Origin: Lactobacillus sp. UCMA15818
GTDB taxonomy: Bacteria; Bacillota; Bacilli; Lactobacillales; Lactobacillaceae
DNA length: 39,288 bases
Direction: 5' to 3'
NCBI RefSeq assembly: GCF_030400225.1
Contig: NZ_VJYB01000015.1
Coordinates: 1 to 39,288, forward strand
The position numbers and the translations under genes were made by a program. This document shows positions 24,384 through 32,196 of the stretch, in pieces (position 1 is the first letter of the stretch; each line of letters begins with the position of its first letter). The notes beneath the pieces are model-generated. The model was given only the letters and a program-made list of their open reading frames with translations. It had not been told where the DNA came from and did no database searches.

Positions 24384-25157
24384 ATGATGAAAAGTTACAA
24401 GGGCTATCTTATTGATTTAGATGGAACAATCTATCGTGGAAAAGAACCAATTCCAGCAGCAAAAAGATTTATTGATAAGTTGCAAAAGAAGAGTATTCCT
24501 TTTTTATTTGTGACAAATAATAGTACGCAGACCCCAGAAAAAGTTGTTAAAAACTTGAGGATGAATTTCGACATTCATGTGGACATTAATAATGTGTATA
24601 CTTCGGGTTTAGCAACTGCGGACTATGTTGCTGATCTAGACGAGCAAAAAAGGAGTGCATATGTAATTGGCGAAAGCGGATTAAAAAAGGCACTCTTTGA
24701 TAGAGGATTTACATTTGAAGAAGAGCAACCAGACTACACAATTGTTGGGTTGGACTATGATGTTACCTATCATAAATTTGAATTGGCAACTCTTGCAATT
24801 AGGAATGGTTCTAGGTTCATTGGAACTAACGCTGATACTAATTTACCTAATGAAAGAGGACTTGTTCCTGGGGCAGGATCTGTTATTTCTTTGGTAGAAT
24901 GTGCAACACAGCAAAAGGCTACATATATCGGCAAACCAGAACCTATTATTATGAAGAAAGCATTGAAGAAAATTGGTCTATCTAGCAATGAGGTTATAAT
25001 GGTTGGCGATAATTATATGACAGATATTTTAGCAGGAATCAGAAGTGAGATTGATACATTGCTTGTTTATACAGGTGTGTCAACACATGAGCTTATTAAG
25101 CAAAAAGAAATTAAGCCAACGTATGAAATCGAGTCGCTTGATGAATGGAAATTCTAA
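24384..25157 (+). CDS. TIGR01457-type HAD phosphatase (NagD/YutF-like)
   Basis: A 257-residue haloacid-dehalogenase phosphatase of subclass IIA. Motifs: YLIDLDGTIYRG (nucleophile Asp near residue 12), VTNNST (motif II), GKPEPIIMKKAL with the lysine of motif III, and MVGDNYMTDILAG (motif IV). ATG at 24384 (or 24387) follows GAGGAGAG. Relatives act on small sugar or nucleotide phosphates; the physiological substrate is not known. The stop codon directly abuts the start of the next gene, so the two are translationally linked. Confidence 0.88.
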   Translation: MMKSYKGYLIDLDGTIYRGKEPIPAAKRFIDKLQKKSIPFLFVTNNSTQTPEKVVKNLRMNFDIHVDINNVYTSGLATADYVADLDEQKRSAYVIGESGLKKALFDRGFTFEEEQPDYTIVGLDYDVTYHKFELATLAIRNGSRFIGTNADTNLPNERGLVPGAGSVISLVECATQQKATYIGKPEPIIMKKALKKIGLSSNEVIMVGDNYMTDILAGIRSEIDTLLVYTGVSTHELIKQKEIKPTYEIESLDEWKF

Positions 25158-25784
25158 ATGGTAAAAGACAGAGGAAGAAGTTTTATAGATGGTCTTATTC
25201 TTTTTTTGTTTATTTTATCCTTGAGCATTACAATCACAATTAATTTTACGCCACTTTACCATTTTTTTGTTCTTAAGGATAACCTTGGCAGTCTAGTTGG
25301 CTTGAACAGCTCGGAGCTAATGAAAGAATATTATCGGTTACTTTCTTTTTTGAACTATCCTTGGATTAACAAGTTAAATTTATCTTTACCGTCTTCGACT
25401 AATGGGATGCATCATTTCTTTGATGTCAAACATTTATTTCTTGTTAATTATTGTGTGTTGGTATTAACTAGTGTGCTTGCGTATTTGGTTATAAAAAAAA
25501 TGAAGATTGAAAAAAGTCAATGGAAATTAATTGTTCCTGCGAAGGTTATGATGTTAGTTTTATTTGTTTTAGTCATGATAATGGCACTCAATTTTAATAA
25601 ATTCTTTATTGGATTTCACGAAGTTTTATTTAGAAATAGCGACTGGCTTTTTGATCCAAAACTAGATCCGATAATTAATACGTTACCAGATACTTTCTTT
25701 ATGGCATGTTTTGTCTTCTTTTTTTGTCTGATAGAGTTTTTTTTGTGGATTGGTGTTATCTATGGAAAGAAAAGCTTACGCTGA
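25158..25784 (+). CDS. TIGR01906-family integral membrane protein
   Basis: A 208-residue protein with four likely membrane segments (FIDGLILFLFILSLSITITI near the N-terminus, then about residues 88-110, 125-145 and 178-202) and a large loop with LDPIINTLP. It matches the uncharacterised TIGR01906 family, which follows YutD and the HAD gene in lactobacilli. ATG at 25158 starts right after the HAD stop. No function can be proposed. Confidence 0.8.
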   Translation: MVKDRGRSFIDGLILFLFILSLSITITINFTPLYHFFVLKDNLGSLVGLNSSELMKEYYRLLSFLNYPWINKLNLSLPSSTNGMHHFFDVKHLFLVNYCVLVLTSVLAYLVIKKMKIEKSQWKLIVPAKVMMLVLFVLVMIMALNFNKFFIGFHEVLFRNSDWLFDPKLDPIINTLPDTFFMACFVFFFCLIEFFLWIGVIYGKKSLR

Positions 25785-25789
25785 TATAA

Positions 25790-25818
25790 AATTTCTTAGG
25801 AGAAATTGCTTAGTTTTT
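25790..25818 (+). terminator. Probable weak terminator of the yunD operon
   Basis: AATTTCT (25790-25796) and AGAAATT (25801-25807) around TAGG, followed by a T-rich tract. Short stem, hence modest confidence. Confidence 0.45.
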
Positions 25819-25854
25819 ATTTTAAAATCGAAAGAATTATAATTAAAAAAATTC

Positions 25855-25883
25855 TTGACAAAGAAGACTGGTGAGATTAGAAT
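25855..25883 (+). promoter_or_regulatory. Strong sigma-A promoter of the methionine T-box operon
   Basis: Consensus TTGACA (25855-25860), spacer of 17, TAGAAT (25878-25883). Confidence 0.8.
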
Positions 25884-25889
25884 TCACTG

Positions 25890-26178
25890 TAATGAATTAA
25901 TACTTTTTAATTATTATATCTTTTGAAAAGAAGAGTAGCTATATTGAATTGAATACAGAGAACTTATGTTAGCTGAGAGTAAGTATCGATTAGGATAGTG
26001 AAGATGAACTTGGATATAGAAGTATTCGGTGAAAGCCGCGTACTCGGTAGGAACCGTTATTTTTCCGGATATCGTTTTTATAAGTATCGTTGAGACACGG
26101 TTTTAGTGTGAAAAAAGGGTGGTACCGCAATTGATTTTGCCCCTTGTTTGTTGATGACAATAGACAGGGGTTTTTTTT
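25890..26178 (+). promoter_or_regulatory. T-box riboswitch 1 (tRNA-Met responsive by specifier)
   Basis: Stem I is closed by CTATAT (25939-25944) and ATATAG (26014-26019), with AUG at 26004-26006 in a GAAGAUGAAC context at the specifier position. The T-box bulge UGGUACC lies at 26120-26126; AAGGG and GCAA on one side pair with UUGC and CCCUU on the other to form the antiterminator. The competing terminator is CCCC (26140-26143) to GGGG (26167-26170) followed by eight T. UGGU pairs with an acceptor end whose discriminator base is A, as in tRNA-Met and unlike tRNA-Cys (U). Confidence 0.88.
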
Positions 26179-26299
26179 GTACAATAATATAATAAGATTG
26201 AGTGGTGGGCATAGAAAAAATAGATTGATGAATAGATGTGAAATGAGTTTTTCTTATAATTTAATATAAAAATTAGCAAAAGATGAGTAATTCCTTTGA

Positions 26300-26555
26300 A
26301 AAATTTACAGAGAGGCTATATTGATGAGAGTAGTCATTGAAGCAAACGAATGAAGATGGTCTGTTGAATCTAATTCCAGTGTGAGCCCTTTTGGGGTAAG
26401 CAGTGGACGGGAATGCCTGTTATAGCATCACAGTTATGAATAGCATCATTTTTATGACTTGGTAAGGATCTTCAAAGAAATTTGATTATTAAATAACGAG
26501 TGGTAACGCGAAAGAATCGCCTCGTAGTCGAAAATGACTATGGGGTGTTTTTTTT
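26300..26555 (+). promoter_or_regulatory. T-box riboswitch 2, in series with the first
   Basis: Stem I base ACAGA (26307-26311) with TCTGT (26360-26364); specifier AUG at 26356-26358 again in a GAAGAUG context. Antiterminator: ACGAG plus GCG pair with CGC plus CUCGU (26496-26525), leaving the 7-base bulge UGGUAAC, one base different from the canonical UGGNACC. Terminator: CGCCTCGTAGTC (26518-26529) pairs over 12 bp with GACTATGGGGTG (26536-26547), followed by eight T. A TATAAT at 26255-26260 could be a second promoter but lacks a good -35. The gene-free stretch 25785-26610 is filled by these two leaders. Confidence 0.82.
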
Positions 26556-26610
26556 ATAGAATCAAGGTTTATTTCAATAAAAAATAATAGGGAAAGTGTG
26601 GAGATATATA

Positions 26611-27765
26611 ATGTCTGAATTTGATACAAAATTAGTTCATGGAAAAATACAAAATGATAATAATACTGGAGCAGTAAATGTTCCCATTTATAATTCGTCA
26701 ACTTATATTTTTCCAAAGGTTGATGCTAAAATTCGTTGGGATTATGCACGTTCGGGGAATCCGACCCGAAGTTATTTAGAAGATCAAGTTGCAGAATTAG
26801 AAGGGGGATATCAGGGATTCGCATTTTCATCAGGGTTAGCAGCAATTCATTCAGTATTCTCAATTTTTTCACCAGGAGATCATATCATAATTGGAGATAC
26901 TGTTTATGGTGGAACTTTTAGATTGATAAACCAAATATTCAAAAAATGGAACTTAGAGTTCACAGCAGTTAATACACAGGACGTAGCAATTGTAAGAAAT
27001 GCTATTAAAGAAAACACCAAGGCTATTTATTTTGAAACGTTCTCCAATCCTTTACTGCGTGTGACGAGTGTCAAGGAGACTGCAAAGATTGCAAAAGAAA
27101 ATAATTTATTAACGATTGTCGATAATACTTTTTTAACTCCATATCTGCAAAAGCCACTCAAATTAGGCGCAGACATAGTTATCCATTCTGCAACAAAATA
27201 TTTAGGTGGACATTCTGATGTGATTGCCGGTGTTGTAGTTGCTAAAAATAAAGAATTGGCTGAACAAATCTATTTCAATCAAAATGGAATTGGTGCGGTT
27301 TTATCTCCAGAGTCTTCTAACCTAATTAGAAGAGGGGTTCAGACATTAGCAGTTAGAATGGACAGGCATCTTAGCAATACTACAAAAATTGTAGAGTTTT
27401 TACAAACTCGTGAAGAAATCAAACAGATATATTTTCCGGGTTTATCAGGAACAAAGGATTACGAAATTGCTAGTCAAGAGGTTAATGGCTGCGGTGGACT
27501 TGTTTCTTTTGAGCTACAAGAAGGTCTTGATGCAATCAAATTTGTTGAAAGCCTAAAACTGATTCAGCTTGCGGTCAGCTTAGGGGCAGTTGAAAGCTTA
27601 ATAGAATTACCATATAAAATGACTCATGCAGAACTTTCAAAAGAACAACAAGAAGAGATTGGAATAACCTCGCAGTTAGTTAGATTATCGGTTGGAATTG
27701 AATCACCAAATGATTTAATTACGGATATTCAACAAGGACTTGATTTATTACATTATCACTGTTGA
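26611..27765 (+). CDS. Cys/Met-metabolism PLP enzyme (cystathionine lyase or gamma-synthase type)
   Basis: A 384-residue fold-type I PLP enzyme of the transsulfuration family: YARSGNPTRSYLE (phosphate-binding Tyr/Arg block, about 45-57), SSGLAAIHS (about 73-81), VDNTFLTPYLQ (cofactor Asp 171) and the Schiff-base lysine K196 in SATKYLGGHSD. It could act as cystathionine beta- or gamma-lyase or cystathionine gamma-synthase; sequence inspection does not decide. The double Met T-box just upstream argues for methionine synthesis. ATG at 26611 follows GTGGAGA. It is the first gene of the operon. Confidence 0.88.
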   Translation: MSEFDTKLVHGKIQNDNNTGAVNVPIYNSSTYIFPKVDAKIRWDYARSGNPTRSYLEDQVAELEGGYQGFAFSSGLAAIHSVFSIFSPGDHIIIGDTVYGGTFRLINQIFKKWNLEFTAVNTQDVAIVRNAIKENTKAIYFETFSNPLLRVTSVKETAKIAKENNLLTIVDNTFLTPYLQKPLKLGADIVIHSATKYLGGHSDVIAGVVVAKNKELAEQIYFNQNGIGAVLSPESSNLIRRGVQTLAVRMDRHLSNTTKIVEFLQTREEIKQIYFPGLSGTKDYEIASQEVNGCGGLVSFELQEGLDAIKFVESLKLIQLAVSLGAVESLIELPYKMTHAELSKEQQEEIGITSQLVRLSVGIESPNDLITDIQQGLDLLHYHC

Positions 27766-27799
27766 AGTGCGATTTTACATGTGAGAAAGTGGGTTTTTT

Positions 27800-28783
27800 A
27801 TGGGAAATAGTAAACAGGCAATTCTTAATAGAAAATATTGGAAGAGGTGGTCGCTCAACTGGAACGTACTCAGTATTTTAGCTGTTGTTGTTGCATTGGT
27901 CGAAAATCTGTTAGTTACTTCAAGTGAAAGTGTAGATAATGGACCCTATCGAATATTTCTGTTAGTTTTTATGTTTTATCTTTTGTTTGTATATTTAGTA
28001 GGCTCTTTTTTTAATCTAAGAGTGAAGTTTTATAGTGGACATTTTGCGCAGCTAAATCTTTCTTTGGGAATTTTACTATGTATTCAAGATTTATTGACAG
28101 AGAAGTTTGGAACTTTAGCTTTACCGTACTTTGTCAGTTTTGCGCAAATTTTAGAACAAATCAGATACGATGCAGTACTGTTGTTGGAATCAATGATATC
28201 GTCGCTGATTTTATGGCTTATTAGTTTTGTAATAGGGACATTGATTGGAGTTGTTCTAGGAATATTACTAGGAAGGTATCGCCAATTCAATTATTGGTCA
28301 TTCCCTTATTTGAAAGTAATTGGCATAATTCCTGCAGCAGCTTGGATGCCATTGACTATGGTAGTATTTCCAAATAGTTTTTTAGCAGAAGTTTTTTTAA
28401 TTGTCTTATCAGTTTGGTTTCCTGTAGCTTTTATGACTATTGGAGGCGTACAAAGTATTTTGCCGACATATTTTGAAGCAGCATATACCCTTGGATTCAA
28501 TGAACACAAAATTATTCAGAAGGTTGTAATTCCAGGTGCACTGCCCAACATTTTTACTGGTATTTTTACGTCTCTAGGATTGTCTTTTACGATGCTAGTA
28601 ATCTCGGAAATGATTGGGGCAAAAGTTGGATTAGGATGGTACATCAACTGGGCAAAGAGTACCGGAAATTACAGTCAATTGTATGCTGCAATCGTAATCA
28701 TGGCACTACTTTTTTCAATTATCTTTGCACTGATTAACAAAATTCAAGAGAAAGCACTTCGTTGGCGGAGAACGGCAAGTTAG
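27800..28783 (+). CDS. ABC importer permease, SsuC/TauC-like, with N-terminal extension
   Basis: A 327-residue membrane protein. The C-terminal about 220 residues are a normal BPD-type permease with the cytoplasmic EAA loop EAAYTLGFNEHKIIQKVVIPG, as in sulfonate, taurine and related importers. The first about 100 residues add two or three extra hydrophobic segments (for example YRIFLLVFMFYLLFVYLVG) not usual in 250-270 residue SsuC proteins. ATG at 27800 has only a weak ribosome site (GAAAGTGGG). With the following two genes it makes a complete importer; substrate inferred to be a methionine-related sulfur compound. Confidence 0.85.
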   Translation: MGNSKQAILNRKYWKRWSLNWNVLSILAVVVALVENLLVTSSESVDNGPYRIFLLVFMFYLLFVYLVGSFFNLRVKFYSGHFAQLNLSLGILLCIQDLLTEKFGTLALPYFVSFAQILEQIRYDAVLLLESMISSLILWLISFVIGTLIGVVLGILLGRYRQFNYWSFPYLKVIGIIPAAAWMPLTMVVFPNSFLAEVFLIVLSVWFPVAFMTIGGVQSILPTYFEAAYTLGFNEHKIIQKVVIPGALPNIFTGIFTSLGLSFTMLVISEMIGAKVGLGWYINWAKSTGNYSQLYAAIVIMALLFSIIFALINKIQEKALRWRRTAS

Positions 28784-28793
28784 GGGGACGGTT

Positions 28794-29540
28794 ATGGCTT
28801 TTCTAAAAGTAAAGAATGTTACTCGAGAGATTTTTAATAATAACGGTCAGTATTTGAAAATTATTGATGATATTAATTTTTCTGTTGTAGATGGAGAATT
28901 CTTATCATTAATCGGTCCTTCAGGTTGTGGCAAGACAACCTTGTTACGCGTTATTTCTGGACTTGATAATCCTGAAAAAGGTGAAGTGACACTTGCAGGA
29001 GAAAAAATTGTTAAACCATCAGTTTCAAGAGGATATGTCTTTCAGCATGGAAGCTTGTATCCATGGGAAACGATTAGGCAAAATATAAGTTCTGGGATAC
29101 AGGTTGTGCAGGGTAAGAACTTTAATCAGAAGTTGGTGGATTACTTCATAGAAGTTATGGGGTTACAAGGATTTGAAGATGCATATCCAAATCAAGTGTC
29201 AGGTGGGATGGCACAAAGGGCTGCACTGGCAAGATCATTAGTTTTAAATCCACAGCTGTTGCTCTTGGATGAACCAATGGGGGCACTGGATGCATTTACG
29301 CGAGTCGATGTCCAAAATATTATTTACAAAATTTGGCAGGAAAAGAAAACAACGATGATTTTAGTCACACACGATATTGATGAGGCTATTTATTTAAGTC
29401 AAAGGATTTTAGTGATGACTCCACATCCGGGTCGAGTCAAAGAAATCGTTAAGAATGATTTACCATTTCCGCGAAAACGCGATAGTTCTGAATTCTTGGA
29501 TACAAGAAAAAAGCTACAACAAATACTAAATTTTAAATAA
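28794..29540 (+). CDS. ABC importer ATP-binding protein, SsuB/TauB-like
   Basis: A 248-residue ATPase: Walker A GPSGCGKTT (about 42-50), Q-loop in VFQHGSLYPWETI, signature VSGGMAQRAALARSL, Walker B LLLLDEPMGALD, and switch His in LVTHDIDEAI. This wording is typical of the nitrate/sulfonate/taurine family (the DEPMGALDAFTR block). ATG at 28794 follows GGGGGACGG, 10 bases after the permease gene. It energises the permease at 27800. Confidence 0.93.
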   Translation: MAFLKVKNVTREIFNNNGQYLKIIDDINFSVVDGEFLSLIGPSGCGKTTLLRVISGLDNPEKGEVTLAGEKIVKPSVSRGYVFQHGSLYPWETIRQNISSGIQVVQGKNFNQKLVDYFIEVMGLQGFEDAYPNQVSGGMAQRAALARSLVLNPQLLLLDEPMGALDAFTRVDVQNIIYKIWQEKKTTMILVTHDIDEAIYLSQRILVMTPHPGRVKEIVKNDLPFPRKRDSSEFLDTRKKLQQILNFK

Positions 29541-29557
29541 GGTGAGGAGATAATCGG

Positions 29558-30601
29558 ATGAGTAATCAAAAAGGATTTATGGGGAATGCATTAAAGTTCG
29601 CAGCAATATTTCTAGCAACAATTGGGATTTTTTTTGTTTTCAATAATCATTTAATTTATGCTAGCTCAGGCTATAAATACGGTTCAATAACTATCCCAGC
29701 AAAGAATGGAACGATTTGCGGGGCTCCCAATTATATTGCATATGAAAAAGGATTTTTCAAAAAAAATGGGCTTAAAGCGGATTTAGTTGCTAAACCAACA
29801 AACATTGGAGATCTTGAAGCTGGGTTCTCAAGTGGTAAATATGATGCTCTAAATGGTGATTTTCAGTATTTGCCAGCTATTCAAAATGGAGCACAAATTC
29901 TTGCTGCTGGTGGATTACACCAGGGATGTATCGAAGTCTTGGTTCCTAAGAATTCGAGCATACATAGTGTCAAGGATTTAAAAGGCAAGACAATTGGTAC
30001 ACCTGGCGAAGGTTCTACTGGTCAATATGTTGCAACAATCGCTTTGCAGCATGCGGGGATTGATGTTAAAAGTGGGGTGACTTGGAAAACCTTTGATTAT
30101 GATTTGTTAACTAAGGCAGCGGAAAAAGGCGAAGTGGATGCAATCGCCACCGTGGATCCTTATGCTTATCAAGCACAAAAACAAAATCATTTCAGGGTAA
30201 TTGTTAATAATAATAACAGTTCTAACAGTACTAAAATGGCAAAGATGGGTATGAAGAAGAGTGGTTCTTGTTGCTATTTGTATTTGCCACAAAAACTGGT
30301 TAAGGAAAATCCAGCAAAAGCCGCAGCAATTGTGAAATCATATAAAGAAGCGACAGCATGGATTGATAAACATCCTTCAGAAACTGCCAGCATTCTTCTA
30401 GACAAAAAATATGTAGCAGAGACAAAATTTGTTAACCATAAAAATGTTACGAGTTTGATTAAGAGCTATCATTTCTCATTGAAGGGTAAAGCTGGTAAAG
30501 CAGACTTGAAGTATTACGCAGAACAATTGAAAAAGGCTGGATTTTTAAAGAGTAATACCAATGTGAACAAATTGATAAAGAATGCATACTATAAAAATTA
30601 A
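29558..30601 (+). CDS. ABC importer substrate-binding protein (NMT1/SsuA-like)
   Basis: A 347-residue binding protein. Residues about 10-33 are hydrophobic (ALKFAAIFLATIGIFFVFN) and followed by LIYASSG, a possible signal-peptidase I site, but there is no lipobox cysteine, unusual for a Gram-positive binding protein, so it may stay anchored by the N-terminus. The mature part has the SsuA/NMT1 pattern: ICGAPNYIAYEKGFFKKNGL, LKGKTIGTPGEGSTGQYVA and DAIATVDPYAYQAQ. Several cysteines occur (one in TICGAP, a pair in GSCCYLYLP). ATG at 29558 follows GGTGAGGAG. Ligand unknown; methionine-related by context. Confidence 0.85.
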   Translation: MSNQKGFMGNALKFAAIFLATIGIFFVFNNHLIYASSGYKYGSITIPAKNGTICGAPNYIAYEKGFFKKNGLKADLVAKPTNIGDLEAGFSSGKYDALNGDFQYLPAIQNGAQILAAGGLHQGCIEVLVPKNSSIHSVKDLKGKTIGTPGEGSTGQYVATIALQHAGIDVKSGVTWKTFDYDLLTKAAEKGEVDAIATVDPYAYQAQKQNHFRVIVNNNNSSNSTKMAKMGMKKSGSCCYLYLPQKLVKENPAKAAAIVKSYKEATAWIDKHPSETASILLDKKYVAETKFVNHKNVTSLIKSYHFSLKGKAGKADLKYYAEQLKKAGFLKSNTNVNKLIKNAYYKN

Positions 30602-30887
30602 AGATAGATATGAATGAATTTAAAAAGGGTAAAAATTACTAGTTCTTATCAGTATTTATGTGACAAGTTAGCTGATTTTGAAGAATAACTTTCGGAATAT
30701 GCCGGGATGAATTAAAACGCTAAAAGTCGGTAAAAGCAGTTAGATTACTTTACCAATCGAAAAAAGGAAAATGAAATGCTTAAGAAAAATAAACAAAAAT
30801 GAATTGCAGGTAATGCTGTAATATTGCAACAACTAAGAAAAATTTGTAAGAAACTAATGTTTGAGTTTGATAAAGGAGCTGAGTTTA
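30602..30887 (+). other. Unexplained 286-base spacer inside the methionine operon
   Basis: The rest of the operon is tightly packed, so this gap stands out. It holds a hairpin (GGTAAA about 30730 with TTTACC about 30750), a weak possible promoter TTGCAA (30824-30829), 17 bases, TAAGAA (30847-30852), and a frame that reads like protein with scattered TAA/TGA stops (possible decayed ORF, or chance). No T-box or terminator is seen. Confidence 0.4.
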
Positions 30888-32189
30888 ATGAGTAATGAAT
30901 TCGATACAAAAAAGATTCATAGTGGATATGAACCGAAGAATTTTGATTATTCCGCAACTGTTCCGATTTTTCAAAGCGTTGCTTTTGACTTAGGGAACAC
31001 TGGACGTGCAGATCAAATAGTTCGCGGCGAATTACCAGGAGCTTTTATGTACTCAAGAGTAGCCAATCCAACTGTTGATATCTTTGAAAAAAGAATTAAT
31101 GCTCTTGATGGCGGTGTAGGGGCAGTTGCGGTCGCTTCTGGTATGGCAGCTATCACCTATGCGATTTTAAATGTCGCCGAAGGAGGAGGAAGAATTATTG
31201 CTCCGTTAGATATCTATGGAGCTTCATTGGATGAGTTTAGGACGCTTTTACCTAAGTATAATATTAATTTTGATTTTGTTGAAAATATTAATGATTTCGA
31301 TAAGATTCAAGAACTTATAAGGCCTGATACGAAGGCTATCTATGTTGAGAGTGTTTCTAATCCGATTACAAATATTGCTGATATATCACAGCTAGCTAAA
31401 TTAGCACATAAAAATAAAATTCCATTGATTGTTGATAATACTTTTCCTACTCCTTATCTGTTCAATCCGATTAAGTTTGGAGCTGATATTATTGTCTATT
31501 CTTCAACTAAAGGTATTAGCGGGCATGGTAATGTTGTGTCTGGAATAATTGTGGATGGAGGGAAGTTCGAATGGACTAAGGAGAAATTTCCCCAATTTTT
31601 TGAACCTGAATTAACCTTAGATAAAGAGGGAAGAGAAGATAATAGTTTTGTAGGAGTATTTGGCAAAAGGGCTTTTAGTGCACATCTGCGGACAAAATAT
31701 TTGAGACTGATGGGAGCGGTATTAAATCCGTTTGCAGCTTATCTTGGATTGCTAGGGCTTGAAACATTGTCAGAAAGAGTTAACAAAGAAGTTTTGACTG
31801 CCTTAAAGATTGCTCGATATTTAGAAAAAAATGAACACATCGAAAAAATTTTTCATAGTGGACTCTTAAATACACCGCAAAGAGACTTGGTTGAGAAATA
31901 TTATCCCAATGGAATAGGAACCGTATTCTCATTTAAATTAAGGGGAACGGTGGAAAATATCAAAAAGCTATTAAATGGTGTTAAGCTTTTTACTTACTTA
32001 CCCAATGTTGGTGACAACCGCTCACTCATTGTTAATCCGAGTGGAACAACTCATCGTGAGGTACCCGAAGATGAAAGAAAAAGGCAAAATATTTCAGATA
32101 ACCTTATTAGGCTTTCTATTGGGTTAGAAGATGCGTCTGATTTAATTCGAGATTTAGAACAAGCGATTAAACAAGCTTTTAAGGAGTGA
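30888..32189 (+). CDS. metY: O-acetylhomoserine sulfhydrylase-like enzyme (MetY type)
   Basis: A 433-residue PLP enzyme of the transsulfuration family, about 50 residues longer than its paralog at 26611. The extra length lies after the Schiff-base lysine (K208 in SSTKGISGHG) and includes GGKFEWTKEKFPQFFEP, an insertion typical of O-acetylhomoserine/O-acetylserine sulfhydrylases. Such enzymes combine O-acetylhomoserine with sulfide or methanethiol to give homocysteine or methionine directly. Further blocks: YSRVANPTVDIFE, VASGMAAITYA and VDNTFPTPYL. ATG at 30888 follows AAAGGAGC. Specificity (acetyl vs succinyl, sulfide vs methanethiol) is not settled by sequence. Confidence 0.87.
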   Translation: MSNEFDTKKIHSGYEPKNFDYSATVPIFQSVAFDLGNTGRADQIVRGELPGAFMYSRVANPTVDIFEKRINALDGGVGAVAVASGMAAITYAILNVAEGGGRIIAPLDIYGASLDEFRTLLPKYNINFDFVENINDFDKIQELIRPDTKAIYVESVSNPITNIADISQLAKLAHKNKIPLIVDNTFPTPYLFNPIKFGADIIVYSSTKGISGHGNVVSGIIVDGGKFEWTKEKFPQFFEPELTLDKEGREDNSFVGVFGKRAFSAHLRTKYLRLMGAVLNPFAAYLGLLGLETLSERVNKEVLTALKIARYLEKNEHIEKIFHSGLLNTPQRDLVEKYYPNGIGTVFSFKLRGTVENIKKLLNGVKLFTYLPNVGDNRSLIVNPSGTTHREVPEDERKRQNISDNLIRLSIGLEDASDLIRDLEQAIKQAFKE

Positions 32190-32196
32190 GAGTAAA

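Noticed and set aside
26181-26299. A lost gene between the two T-boxes
   Set aside because: No frame of useful length and no coding-like sequence in 119 bases; the region is AT-rich spacer.
25890-26555. Cysteine rather than methionine specificity for the T-boxes
   Set aside because: No UGU/UGC at the specifier position and the bulge reads UGGU, which matches an A discriminator (tRNA-Met), not U (tRNA-Cys).
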